From positions 62,001-126,000 of the forward strand of contig NZ_SCWC02000003.1 of NCBI RefSeq assembly GCF_004359525.2: a DNA stretch of 64,000 bases, written 5' to 3'. The position numbers were made by a program, and so were the translations under genes. Of this stretch, positions 42,400-51,139 are shown piece after piece (position 1 is the stretch's first letter; each line of letters starts with the position of its first letter). Source of the DNA: Macrococcus equipercicus. Lineage in GTDB: Bacteria > Bacillota > Bacilli > Staphylococcales > Staphylococcaceae. The notes under the pieces were generated by a model. It ran no database searches and was not told where the DNA came from. It saw only the letters and a list, made by a program, of their open reading frames with translations.

Positions 42400-43719
42400 A
42401 TGAATAAAAGTTTAGAAGAAATTAATGGCACTGTTTCCTTTGATGCGCAGACGACTGGATTGAAAAAACTGCTGATGTACATTGGTCCGGGCCTGCTTGT
42501 AGCGGTAGGTTATATGGATCCCGGCAACTGGATCACGTCGATGACGGGCGGCGCACGATATGGTTATATTCTGCTGTTCGTGATTCTGCTGTCTAGTCTG
42601 TCAGCGATGCTGCTGCAGGCGATGAGCGCGCGGCTCGGCATCGCAAGTGGCATGGATCTCGCTCAGGTGACAAGGCAGATGACAGGGAAAAAATTAAGTG
42701 TATTCGCGTGGTTAATTACCGAGCTCGCGATTATGGCAACTGATATTGCGGAGATTATCGGCAGTGCGATTGCGCTGAATCTGCTCTTTGGTCTGCCGTT
42801 AGCAGTTGGCGTTGCGATTACGATTCTCGATGTTTTCTTATTGCTGATGATTATGCATCTCGGCTTCAGAAAGATAGAGGCGATTGTCGGTGTCCTTATC
42901 TTTTCAGTGCTTCTCATCTTTACTTACGAAGTGATAATGGCATCACCAGATATGGGTGCTGTTCTCAAAGGATTCATCCCGCACAAAGCAGTGGTCACTG
43001 ATCAGGGCGCTCTGTACATAGCACTTGGAATTATCGGTGCAACGATTATGCCGCATAACTTGTATCTTCATTCGTCGTTAGTGCAGTCGCGTAACTATGA
43101 ACGAAATGATGAAGGGAAACGTCAGGCTATTAAGTATGCCATGATAGACTCCAACATTCAGCTGTCTGTTGCATTTGTTGTCAATTGTCTATTGCTAGTT
43201 TTAGGTGCTGCCCTGTTTTATGGCAGCCAGCAGTCACTTGGACGTTTTTATGAGCTTTATAACGCACTCCTTCATTCACATGTCGGCGGAGCTGCAGGCG
43301 GTGCCGCGATGAGTACGCTGTTTGCTGTTGCACTACTGGCAAGCGGGCAGAACTCGACGATTACCGGGACACTGTCTGGTCAGATTGTCATGGAAGGTTA
43401 TCTGCACATTCGGCTGCCGCAGTGGGCAAGACGCCTGATCACTAGAGTAATAGCTGTTGTTCCTATATTTGTCTGCCTGCTGTTCTACGGCTCTAGTCAT
43501 GATAAGATTGAAGACTTGCTGATATTCACACAAGTTTTTCTTAGCTTAGCTTTACCGTTCAGTATTATCCCGCTTGTCATCGCGACAAGCAGAAAAGAAA
43601 TCATGGGGGAGTTCATCAGCTCTAAACTTGTAACAGCTGCTGCCTGGCTCTTGGCAGTGGTTCTCAGTCTATTGAACGTTTACCTGCTGGCTGCCACTGT
43701 AAGAGAATTCATTGGTTAA
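42400..43719 (+). CDS. mntH: Mn2+/H+ symporter MntH (Nramp family)
   Basis: This 439-residue Nramp transporter imports manganese (and iron) with protons. The two metal-binding unwound helices are visible: [11 protein letters not shown] (DPGN near residue 47) and [18 protein letters not shown] (MPH near 225). There are 11-12 membrane helices. The start ATG 42400 follows AAAGGTGG. I saw no clear MntR box in the 174-bp upstream gap. It stands alone. Confidence 0.94.
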   Translation: MNKSLEEINGTVSFDAQTTGLKKLLMYIGPGLLVAVGYMDPGNWITSMTGGARYGYILLFVILLSSLSAMLLQAMSARLGIASGMDLAQVTRQMTGKKLSVFAWLITELAIMATDIAEIIGSAIALNLLFGLPLAVGVAITILDVFLLLMIMHLGFRKIEAIVGVLIFSVLLIFTYEVIMASPDMGAVLKGFIPHKAVVTDQGALYIALGIIGATIMPHNLYLHSSLVQSRNYERNDEGKRQAIKYAMIDSNIQLSVAFVVNCLLLVLGAALFYGSQQSLGRFYELYNALLHSHVGGAAGGAAMSTLFAVALLASGQNSTITGTLSGQIVMEGYLHIRLPQWARRLITRVIAVVPIFVCLLFYGSSHDKIEDLLIFTQVFLSLALPFSIIPLVIATSRKEIMGEFISSKLVTAAAWLLAVVLSLLNVYLLAATVREFIG

Positions 43720-43819
43720 GCTTGAATATATTAATAAATACTCACTTTACTCACCTTACCATTTAATAAGCAAAATGAATTAATAGCACGGTCATCACAT
43801 GACCGAAAGGACGTATATA

Positions 43820-44701
43820 ATGAACAGAAGAAATGGCCGTGACGCCGCATGGGAAGTACACGAAGCAACAGAACTACTCAAGTTTTTATTTGAAGTAATG
43901 CCGGAGAGAAGTAAGAAGACAGTGAAGACAATGCTCGGTAGAGGCCATGTCTTTATTAACAATGAATCAACGAGTCAGTTCAATGCACCACTCGCACAAG
44001 GTGATATCGTGGAAATCCGTACAAGCGCACCGAACAAAAAAGCGAAAATCAAGGGGATTGAAATACTGCATGAAGATACAGATGTCATCGTAGTGAACAA
44101 AGAAGCGGGGCTGTTATCTATTGCATCAGAAAAAGATAACGAAAACACAGCATTCCGCCTGCTGTCAGACTATGTTAAAAGAGCACATCCACAAAACCGT
44201 ATATATGTAGTCCACCGGCTCGACCGCGAGACGTCCGGTGTCATGATGTATGCGAAAAACAAAAAAGCGCAGCAAGTGCTGCAGCACAACTGGAAGCAGT
44301 TAGTAAGTGAACGGACTTATATCGCACTTGTAGAAGGCCGCATGACAGAAGATGGCACTATTACAACTTGGCTCACTGAAGATAAAACGTTGACCATGCA
44401 TTCCAGCAAAACTCCGAACAACGGCAAAAAGGCTGTGACGCATTATAAAGTGCTGAACACTAATCGCACGCAGACATTATTAAAAGTCAATCTGGAGACA
44501 GGACGTAAAAACCAGATACGGATTCATATGAAAGAGCTTGGGCATCCGATTGTCGGTGACAAAAAATACGGAGCTGTAACAAACCCGTTCAGACGTATCG
44601 GCTTGCATGCAAACGTTCTGGCATTCACACATCCGACGACCAATAAAGCAATGCGCTTTGAGGCAGAACTGCCGAAAGTATTTAAGATGTCATTTAAATA
44701 A
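43820..44701 (+). CDS. RluA-family 23S rRNA pseudouridine synthase
   Basis: This protein has an N-terminal S4-like RNA-binding segment (MPERSKKTVKTMLGRGHVFINNE) and the RluA catalytic domain with the nucleophilic Asp in VVHRLDRETSGVMMYAKN. KVNLETGRKNQIRIHMKELGHPIVGDKKYG follows. It isomerises uridines in rRNA; the exact site is not deducible. ATG 43820 follows AAAGGACG; the in-frame ATG at 43799 lies in a CGGTCAT/ATGACCG hairpin and has no RBS. It is 37 bases upstream of the GyrI-like gene. Confidence 0.9.
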   Translation: MNRRNGRDAAWEVHEATELLKFLFEVMPERSKKTVKTMLGRGHVFINNESTSQFNAPLAQGDIVEIRTSAPNKKAKIKGIEILHEDTDVIVVNKEAGLLSIASEKDNENTAFRLLSDYVKRAHPQNRIYVVHRLDRETSGVMMYAKNKKAQQVLQHNWKQLVSERTYIALVEGRMTEDGTITTWLTEDKTLTMHSSKTPNNGKKAVTHYKVLNTNRTQTLLKVNLETGRKNQIRIHMKELGHPIVGDKKYGAVTNPFRRIGLHANVLAFTHPTTNKAMRFEAELPKVFKMSFK

Positions 44702-44738
44702 ATAGATGGTCTATGATATCATCCGAGGAGGAATAGTA

Positions 44739-45200
44739 ATGGCATATGAAGTAAGAGAACTAGCAGAGACACGGGTCATCGGAGAGAAAAGAAGCTACGA
44801 CAGTATAGAAGAAGCACAGGAAAAAATACAGCAGTTCTGGACTGACTTTAAGCAGTCAGACCAACGCGCGCGCTTAACGCTTGAAGCAGATGAACAGTTT
44901 CAAGGATTTTTCGGTATATATTTTCCGACGGACAACGGTGTCGATTATATGATCGGAGTAAGTTCTGACCGGGAAACGTCAGAATGGGCTTCTCATAACA
45001 TCCCGGCAGGTAAATATATAGTATTTGAGGCAGGACGCCCCGTTTCGCGTGAAATTCAGCGTGTCACTAATGAAGCTTATGAAGTCATTATACCTGCTTC
45101 CCAGCATGACTTAAGACAGGCTCCAGAATTTGAATACTATCCTTTCGGTAATGTCACAGCAGCTGACTATACAGCTGAAATGTGGATACCGGTTGAATAA
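44739..45200 (+). CDS. GyrI-like/AraC effector-binding domain protein
   Basis: This 153-residue single-domain protein matches the GyrI-like small-molecule-binding fold (SHS2 repeats) by VGVS-type and final WIPVE motifs: FGIYFPTDNGVDYMIGVSSD, NIPAGKYIVFEAG and the C-terminal AEMWIPVE. Stand-alone members bind hydrophobic drugs or hydrolyse electrophiles. The role here is unknown. ATG 44739 follows GAGGAGGA; the longer frame from 44706 overlaps only noncoding bases. Confidence 0.8.
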   Translation: MAYEVRELAETRVIGEKRSYDSIEEAQEKIQQFWTDFKQSDQRARLTLEADEQFQGFFGIYFPTDNGVDYMIGVSSDRETSEWASHNIPAGKYIVFEAGRPVSREIQRVTNEAYEVIIPASQHDLRQAPEFEYYPFGNVTAADYTAEMWIPVE

Positions 45201-45204
45201 CATA

Positions 45205-45239
45205 GAAGAGTCTAGGACATAAGTAGTTCTAGACTCTTC
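45205..45239. terminator. Hairpin between GyrI-like gene and signal peptidase
   Basis: GAAGAGTCTAG and CTAGACTCTTC form a perfect 11-bp stem; the following T tract is short. Confidence 0.6.
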
Positions 45240-45281
45240 GTTTATATGACTAACTTTGAGTGTTTCAACTATTGATTTATT

Positions 45282-45881
45282 TTACATTTTACTTTTTGGG
45301 TCGTTTACTTTATTAAAGGAATCAGGATAAAAATTAATATGGAATTGATTGAATGGCCAAATTCGTAATACTACTTTTCCGACTATTTGATCTTTATCTA
45401 TTAATCCTAATGATCTTCTACTATCTATACTTACTTCTCTATTATCTCCTAATACTAAATATTTATTTTTGGGGATTCTGTCTTTACCATTGGAATGAAT
45501 AAGGTCTTTCACAGTAAAATTTTCAGTAAGCATCATATCATTTTTATTTAACTTATTTTCTTTTAAATAATCTTCGTCAACTTTTATATTATTTATATAC
45601 AAAACATCATTTCTTGATTCAATTTTATCTCCTGGTACTCCAATCAATCTTTTTATATAGTCATGTTTTTTATTTGCATGGAATACAATAACATCGCCTC
45701 TCGAAATAGTATGAGTCGTGTTAGAAATTTTACTTACAATGACTTTATCTTTATCTTTAAAAGTTGGAAACATAGAGTCACCACTAACTTTATAAACTAC
45801 TCCGATGAAAGTACTAATAATCAACCAGGCGAATACAACAATTATGATAGAAAGAAGCCACTCTTTGATCTCTTTATTCAT
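45282..45881 (-). CDS. Signal peptidase I
   Basis: This type I signal peptidase (S26) cleaves Sec signal peptides outside the membrane. One N-terminal helix (WLLSIIIVVFAWLIISTF) is followed by box B SGDSMFPTF (nucleophile Ser near 36) and box D YIKRLIGVPGDKI (general base Lys near 78). Box E is YLVLGDNREVSIDSRRSLG. All catalytic residues are present. It is notably more AT-rich than the flanking genes and lies alone on the minus strand, so it may be an acquired extra copy rather than the housekeeping enzyme. Confidence 0.92.
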   Translation of the reverse strand: MNKEIKEWLLSIIIVVFAWLIISTFIGVVYKVSGDSMFPTFKDKDKVIVSKISNTTHTISRGDVIVFHANKKHDYIKRLIGVPGDKIESRNDVLYINNIKVDEDYLKENKLNKNDMMLTENFTVKDLIHSNGKDRIPKNKYLVLGDNREVSIDSRRSLGLIDKDQIVGKVVLRIWPFNQFHINFYPDSFNKVNDPKSKM

Positions 45882-46139
45882 TTTTTTCCTCCAATATATA
45901 AAGTTATTATATGGTGTTTACAATAAATTTAACATTAATTCCAGTTATTTTGTGTAATTATCATATATTTCAATAATCTTCATTGCATGATTGTTATTCA
46001 GCTTAAATATTTGAAAGCAGTAGTATAGTAAGCATAGAATAACTTTTAGTAGAGAAAGCTGATAAAAACAATGGTTAAGTTAGTATAATAAAGAAAAGTC
46101 AGTGGGCACGACTACATAGTTGACGAGGCGGGGTGCGTT

Positions 46140-46808
46140 ATGAAGGTTTTATTGATTGAAGATAATGAGACATTAGGTGGATTTTTAAAAGATATATTAA
46201 CGCTCAAAAATTATACGGTGGAGTGGCTGACCGATGGTGAGGACGTGGAGCTGTATTTCAATCACAGCAGTTATGATATTGTACTTGTCGACTGGATGCT
46301 GCCGTCAGTAACCGGCATAGAGATCATTCAGCGGCTGCGCGCACAGCAGATTAATGTTCCTGTAATTATGCTCACGGCAAAGTCGGAGCTTCACGACAAA
46401 GTGGAGGGTCTCACTGTCGGTGCAGACGATTATTTGACGAAGCCGTTTGAAATGGATGAACTGGAAGCGCGGATGCTCGCTGTCATTAAACGTTATCAGC
46501 AGATCAATCTTAATCAGAAGCAGCTTGGGAATGTCTCCTTTGATTTGACCCGGCATGAGTTCACAGCGCGTCATGTGGAGATGAACTTAACGCGCAAGGA
46601 GTATTTGCTGCTGGAGCTGCTGTTCTTAAATCACACGGTGTCACGTGAAAATATTCTTGATAAAATATGGACATCAGATCAGTTGGTTGGAGATAACAAT
46701 ATCGATGCGCTTGTCAGATTGTTGAAGAAGAAGCTCGAGCAGTATGACAGTGATCTTAAAATAAAGAGTATTCGCGGTGTAGGCTATAAACTGGAAGTCA
46801 TCTCATGA
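46140..46808 (+). CDS. OmpR-family response regulator
   Basis: This 222-residue regulator has the receiver motifs IEDNETLG, the phospho-acceptor Asp in DIVLVDWMLPSVTG (about residue 51), TAKSE and KPFEMDE. The winged-helix output domain ends NNIDALVRLLKKKLE and SIRGVGYKLEV. It overlaps the kinase gene by 4 bases (ATGA). The closest functional group (ArlR-, HssR- or BceR-like) cannot be decided by eye. It heads a cluster with COG4705, PAP2 and DedA genes. Confidence 0.92.
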   Translation: MKVLLIEDNETLGGFLKDILTLKNYTVEWLTDGEDVELYFNHSSYDIVLVDWMLPSVTGIEIIQRLRAQQINVPVIMLTAKSELHDKVEGLTVGADDYLTKPFEMDELEARMLAVIKRYQQINLNQKQLGNVSFDLTRHEFTARHVEMNLTRKEYLLLELLFLNHTVSRENILDKIWTSDQLVGDNNIDALVRLLKKKLEQYDSDLKIKSIRGVGYKLEVIS

Positions 46809-47950
46809 ACCCATATAACTTCAGGAAAGTATTCATAAGATATGTCGCACTGTTATTTGGACTCATGCTGTTCATCTATTTATTCATTATTCTCATCTAT
46901 TCATGGCAGGTCAATAAAGAAGTGGAAGAGACTTCTCGCAAACAGCTGCAAAGTGTAGTGGAAACATTAAATAACGGTCAATCAGTGAACGAAGGGCATC
47001 CTTATTTTATTGTGCAGTCGAATTATATAGTCAGCAATCATACGCCGTTTTCAACGGACGCTCTTCAATCAGATATTACAGCTGACCGGCGTACTTCTTT
47101 CATGTGGAAACACCATCATTTTTATTATCAAATAGATAAAGGGCTGCTGAATGACGGCTCAATGGTCTATAGTTTGTCGGACTCGTCAGATTATGAGGAG
47201 ACGAAGATACTTCTTTATAACTTGCTGCTTGTACTATTGTTGATTACATTGGTTCTTATCGTCGGTGCGGCTTATTATTTAGCGATTAAACCAGTCAGAG
47301 CCTATGAATTAATGCTTGAGCGGCATCGTGTGTTCATTCAGAATGCCTCTCATGAGATGAAGACACCGCTTGCTTCTGTATCGCTTGGCATTGACTATGT
47401 GAATGCACTTGAAGGAACGCATCTATCTGATGGCAGTAAGAATGCTTTGAGTAAGATGAAGAACGAAGTCCGTTATTTGCAGTCGCTTATTACAAGAACG
47501 TTGAATATTCGTCAGGAAGATGATGCTGTTATGATGATTAATGCAGCAGAAGTACTTGATGAACTGATTGAACAGCAGAATGACTTATATGCAGTCAAAG
47601 TTCGACCGGCGTATGAACATCCGCTCTATTATATGATCGCTCCCGATAAGTTGAAGCAGATGGTGACCATACTGCTTGATAATGCTGTTAAGCATAATAG
47701 TCCTGAAGTATCGATTGAGCTGCTGGCAAAAGTAGAAGGTGGACTCCGCATCGAAGTGCTGGATAACGGTCAAGGCATTGATGCTAAGCGTATTGAACGA
47801 ATATTCGACCGGTATTACCGGGGAAATCCATCCATTGATGGTTCTGGAATCGGTCTGACGCTGCTGAAGGAATTAGTGACGGAGATGGGCGGCACTATTG
47901 AAGTGAAATCAGAACTTAATAAAAAAACCAGCTTTATCTTAAATCTTTAA
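46805..47950 (+). CDS. Sensor histidine kinase
   Basis: The 381-residue kinase has two membrane helices (about 13-33 and 143-165) flanking an external domain of only about 100 residues. The HisKA box is VFIQNASHEMKTPLASVSLG (phospho-His near 182), and the ATPase boxes are TILLDNAVKHNS, DNGQGIDAKRI and GSGIGLTLLKELV. There is no HAMP or PAS domain. It pairs with the regulator upstream. The terminator beyond it overlaps its stop codon. Confidence 0.92.
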   Translation: MNPYNFRKVFIRYVALLFGLMLFIYLFIILIYSWQVNKEVEETSRKQLQSVVETLNNGQSVNEGHPYFIVQSNYIVSNHTPFSTDALQSDITADRRTSFMWKHHHFYYQIDKGLLNDGSMVYSLSDSSDYEETKILLYNLLLVLLLITLVLIVGAAYYLAIKPVRAYELMLERHRVFIQNASHEMKTPLASVSLGIDYVNALEGTHLSDGSKNALSKMKNEVRYLQSLITRTLNIRQEDDAVMMINAAEVLDELIEQQNDLYAVKVRPAYEHPLYYMIAPDKLKQMVTILLDNAVKHNSPEVSIELLAKVEGGLRIEVLDNGQGIDAKRIERIFDRYYRGNPSIDGSGIGLTLLKELVTEMGGTIEVKSELNKKTSFILNL

Positions 47951-47966
47951 GATAAGCTGGTTTTTT
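47923..47966 (+). terminator. Terminator overlapping the kinase stop codon
   Basis: AAACCAGCTTTATCTTAAA and TTTAAGATAAGCTGGTTTTTT make a long, nearly perfect stem with a T run, separating the two-component genes from the membrane gene downstream. Confidence 0.85.
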
Positions 47967-47996
47967 CAGTTTCGTTTCAGTATAAGCTGATATATT
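47964..47996 (+). promoter_or_regulatory. Putative regulator-binding direct repeat and promoter
   Basis: TTTCAG occurs at 47964-47969 and again at 47975-47980, an 11-bp period as in OmpR/PhoB-type sites. A TATATT at 47991-47996 can serve as -10, so the repeats cover the -35 region. The cognate regulator is probably the one encoded at 46,140. Confidence 0.5.
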
Positions 47997-48026
47997 CAGT
48001 CTATCAACTTAAAGGAGATGGCATTC

Positions 48027-49217
48027 ATGCAGGAATCTCAAAATAAACCCGTTGAACTGCTTAACAAAGTCCCACAGATCACCTTATTTTTCTGGCTGAT
48101 TAAAATATTATGTACAACAGTAGGAGAGACATTTGCAGATTTTATCAACTTCAATATCGGTCTCGGATTAACGGTCACGACTATCATCATGGGTATAGCA
48201 CTTGGCATTGCCTTGTTCTTTCAGTTTAGAGTTGACCGCTATAAACCTTTCCTTTACTGGATTTCAGTCGTGCTGTTAAGTATGTTCGGTACATTGGTCA
48301 CAGATAACTTGACAGACAATATGGGCGTACCACTGGAATTAAGCACAGTCATTTTCTCATTATCACTGGCACTGACTTTCTTATTCTGGTATAAAAGTGA
48401 AAAAACATTATCGATTCATTCGGTATTCACTAGGAAGCGGGAAGCTTTTTACTGGCTGACGATTTTATTCACTTTTGCATTAGGAACAGCGGTCGGCGAT
48501 TTGTATTCTGAACAGCTCGGTTTCGGTTACTTGTATACAGGAATCGGTGTTGTCATTATTATCGCGCTTGTTTATCTGGCATATCAATATATGAATTTAA
48601 ACAGTATTCTTGCGTTCTGGGTTGCCTACATTTTGACGCGTCCGCTCGGTGCTTCGCTCGGCGATTTATTGTCACAGTCAAGAGCAAACGGCGGCTTTGG
48701 CTTTGGTACAACAGTGACAAGTGTGATTTTCCTGGTCGCTATATTAGCCATTATCATCTATCTTGCGATTACTAAAATAGATTATGTTGATCATACGGTC
48801 ACATCAACTACAGTCAACGGCACAAACAGAATTGCAGTATTGATGCAGACCATTGCAGTTTTACTTGTCTTCCTGATTGGCGGGCTCGGCATTTATCAGT
48901 GGCGAATGAATAGTATCGCCCCGAGTTCTGCGACATTGTCAGGTAAACTCAATAAATTTATAACGATAGAAAAGAGCATTAAGCAGGCTGCAGCTCATAA
49001 AGATTATACTGCTGCCAAAACAAATGCAGATCAACTAGAGCATGACTGGGATGCAGATGAGCCGAAACTGCGCGCTATCGATAACAAGCAATGGACGCAG
49101 GTGGATGGAACAATCGATTCTGTGCTGGCAGCAGTTCGCGCTTCTAATCCTGATACCGCAAAAATTAATAATGCGGTGACGCAATCACAGTCTACGATCA
49201 ATCAAGTCAATAAATAA
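48027..49217 (+). CDS. COG4705-type membrane protein with four internal repeats
   Basis: This 396-residue protein has about ten helices made of four repeats, marked by TTVGETFADFIN, GTLVTDNLTDNMG, GTAVGDLYSEQLG and GASLGDLLSQSRANGG. It then has one further helix and an extracytoplasmic, Ala/Lys-rich helical tail of about 100 residues. COG4705 proteins are uncharacterised. ATG 48027 is chosen because AAAGGAG at 48011-48017 directly abuts the alternative ATG 48018. It lies between a two-component system and PAP2/DedA genes, suggesting a role in envelope stress. Confidence 0.8.
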   Translation: MQESQNKPVELLNKVPQITLFFWLIKILCTTVGETFADFINFNIGLGLTVTTIIMGIALGIALFFQFRVDRYKPFLYWISVVLLSMFGTLVTDNLTDNMGVPLELSTVIFSLSLALTFLFWYKSEKTLSIHSVFTRKREAFYWLTILFTFALGTAVGDLYSEQLGFGYLYTGIGVVIIIALVYLAYQYMNLNSILAFWVAYILTRPLGASLGDLLSQSRANGGFGFGTTVTSVIFLVAILAIIIYLAITKIDYVDHTVTSTTVNGTNRIAVLMQTIAVLLVFLIGGLGIYQWRMNSIAPSSATLSGKLNKFITIEKSIKQAAAHKDYTAAKTNADQLEHDWDADEPKLRAIDNKQWTQVDGTIDSVLAAVRASNPDTAKINNAVTQSQSTINQVNK

Positions 49218-49264
49218 CAGTTAGTGCAGAACCTGCACTAACTATGGGTTAAGAGGTTAAAGTC

Positions 49265-49996
49265 TTGAATAAAGAAACAGCAATTAAACATACAACCGTT
49301 AATATCATTATGATTCTATCATTTATTATATTTGCCCTTGTGTCGCTCGGCATAGAACTGAAAGTCCATACACTGCATTTATTAGATTTATCAATATTCA
49401 ACTGGTGGCTGACGCAGACAGGAGAGCCGCAGATGAATTTCACGAGCGGGTTGATCGACTCGTACTTTACATTCTTTGCCCGATATTTCGATGTCATAAC
49501 AGTGGTCATTATTACTTTAAGCGCGGCTATTGTCATGCTGAAAAAACGCTATTACTCATTTGCTATATGGGTGCTGTTTGCGGTTGGTTCAGGAGGCATA
49601 CTCGGTATTGTATTGAAAGATTTATTTCATCGTGCAAGACCGTATGACCATCTTTTGGCAGACACTGGGTTTTCTTTCCCGAGCGGTCATTCACTGGCCA
49701 GCAGTTTGCTATTTACTATAATCGTTGCTATATTTGTCCCTAAAATCAAACACAAAATTTATCGGATTATAGTCAATACAGTCTCTTATATATGCTGGAT
49801 GAGCATATTGTTAAGTCGGTTATACTTCCATGCGCATTTTATTACGGATATTATGGGCGGCGTAGCATTCAGCATATTCTGGGTAATGCTGCTCATCAAA
49901 CTATATGATTCACTACTTAATCCGTGGTTAAGTCATAAAATCACTGGCAGCAAGTCATTCGCTGTGACGGCCAGCAGTTTAGAGAATGGGGATTGA
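49265..49996 (+). CDS. PAP2-family phosphatase, BcrC-like
   Basis: The 243-residue protein has six helices and the complete PAP2 triad motifs: KDLFHRARP, FPSGHSLASS and SRLYFHAHFITDIMGG. Such membrane enzymes dephosphorylate undecaprenyl pyrophosphate or phosphatidylglycerophosphate on the outer face. The start is TTG 49265 after AAGAGG. The gene overlaps dedA by one base or so (TTGATGATG), so the two are co-translated. Confidence 0.9.
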   Translation: MNKETAIKHTTVNIIMILSFIIFALVSLGIELKVHTLHLLDLSIFNWWLTQTGEPQMNFTSGLIDSYFTFFARYFDVITVVIITLSAAIVMLKKRYYSFAIWVLFAVGSGGILGIVLKDLFHRARPYDHLLADTGFSFPSGHSLASSLLFTIIVAIFVPKIKHKIYRIIVNTVSYICWMSILLSRLYFHAHFITDIMGGVAFSIFWVMLLIKLYDSLLNPWLSHKITGSKSFAVTASSLENGD

Positions 49997-50646
49997 TGAT
50001 GACTTATTTATTAGACTTAATGCTCCATATTGATCAGTATCTCGTTAATCTTGTCAAAGATTACGGGGTGCTGACGTATGCCATTTTATTTTTAATGATT
50101 TTTATTGAAACAGGACTCGTTGTTATGCCATTTCTGCCGGGAGATTCACTGCTCTTTGCAGCTGCTGCTCTTGCGCCGCAGGGAGCGCTCAACATCGTGC
50201 TGTTATTCATTATATGTACACTTGCCGCAGTCATTGGGGACACAGTGAACTATCAAATCGGCAAGTATGCAGGACTTGGTATTACGAAATCTCGTAATGC
50301 AGGACGGTTCATTAAAGGCGAGCACTTAGAGAAAGCAACCCGATTTTTTAACGCTTATGGTGGCAAGACAATTATTATGGCACGGTTTATGCCATTTATC
50401 AGAACATTTATTCCATTCGTGGCCGGGGCGAGTCATATGCAGTACCGCTATTTTCTTACCTACAATATAATCGGTGCACTGCTTTGGGTCAGTATATGCC
50501 TCGGGCTGGGTTATTTCTTCGGAAATATTCCGGTCGTAAAAAATAATTTTGAAATCGTGCTTATTGTTATCGTCCTCATCTCTGTTCTTCCGGCAGTGAT
50601 CAGTGGAATAAGCGCATGGCTGGGCAGCAGAAAGCAGAGTGAATAA
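49996..50646 (+). CDS. DedA-family membrane protein
   Basis: This 216-residue DedA protein has the hallmark FIETGLVVMPFLPGDSLLF, GDTVNYQIGKYAG, and the motif FMPFIRTFIPFVAGASHM followed by YNIIGALLWVS. Family members include UptA-type transporters that return undecaprenyl phosphate to the cytoplasmic side. Two adjacent ATGs (49996, 49999) are possible. It overlaps the PAP2 gene, so phosphatase and putative flippase form a pair. Confidence 0.92.
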   Translation: MMTYLLDLMLHIDQYLVNLVKDYGVLTYAILFLMIFIETGLVVMPFLPGDSLLFAAAALAPQGALNIVLLFIICTLAAVIGDTVNYQIGKYAGLGITKSRNAGRFIKGEHLEKATRFFNAYGGKTIIMARFMPFIRTFIPFVAGASHMQYRYFLTYNIIGALLWVSICLGLGYFFGNIPVVKNNFEIVLIVIVLISVLPAVISGISAWLGSRKQSE

Positions 50647-50704
50647 GCGGCAGCTGCAGTGACAATGTTATACTAATCAATAATATTGATTAAAGGAGCT
50701 GCCT

Positions 50705-50928
50705 ATGAATAATTTTAACCAGTTTATCGCTGAATTTAATTCACTCCATAAAGCTATGCAGAAAATCACCGGGAGAGAAGATGACTTCGGTTCATTGTTC
50801 CATGAGATGAAAGAGGGCATTCTAACCTTGTCGTGCTTATTACGCCGCTCGGCAGACTCACAAAAAAAGAGGATGTCATCGGTATTATTACACCGTGGGA
50901 TATGCCTCATATCGTCAAACATTTATAA
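50705..50928 (+). pseudogene. CBS-domain protein remnant, frameshifted
   Basis: From ATG 50705 (RBS AAAGGAG) 38 residues are read (MNNFNQFIAEFNSLHKAMQK and following, to KEG). After a frameshift near 50,815 the other frame continues SNLVVLITPLGRLTKKEDVI and GIITPWDMPHIVKHL to a stop at 50928. The second part looks like the end of a CBS domain. The gene is much shorter than normal CBS proteins, so an internal part is also missing. Confidence 0.6.
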
Positions 50929-50938
50929 TGAGTGTAAA

Positions 50939-50978
50939 AAAAGAAAATCTTGATGATAGTTCATCAAGATTTTCTTTT
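50939..50978. terminator. Terminator between the CBS remnant and rpmG
   Basis: AAAGAAAATCTTGATGA and TCATCAAGATTTTCTTT form a perfect 17-bp stem with A and T runs; it ends exactly at the rpmG stop. Confidence 0.9.
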
Positions 50979-51127
50979 TATTTAGTTTCTCTATGCAGTG
51001 TATGCTTCTTCAGTCGTGGGCAGTATTTCATCAGTTCGATACGTTCAGGATTATTTCTTTTGTTTTTCTTGGTGATATAGTTACGGTCTCCGCATTCTGT
51101 GCATGCGAGTGTCACATTAACTCTCAT
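50978..51127 (-). CDS. rpmG: 50S ribosomal protein L33, zinc-free form
   Basis: The 49-residue protein reads [20 protein letters not shown], then [20 protein letters not shown] and HTLHRETK. The first CxxC pair is kept but the second is CPRL, so only three of the four zinc-binding cysteines remain. This is typical of L33 paralogues that replace the zinc form under zinc shortage. It is 12 bases downstream of the cobW-type gene on the same strand and shares its Zur-controlled promoter. Confidence 0.93.
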   Translation of the reverse strand: MRVNVTLACTECGDRNYITKKNKRNNPERIELMKYCPRLKKHTLHRETK

Positions 51128-51139
51128 GATTGGTCCTCC

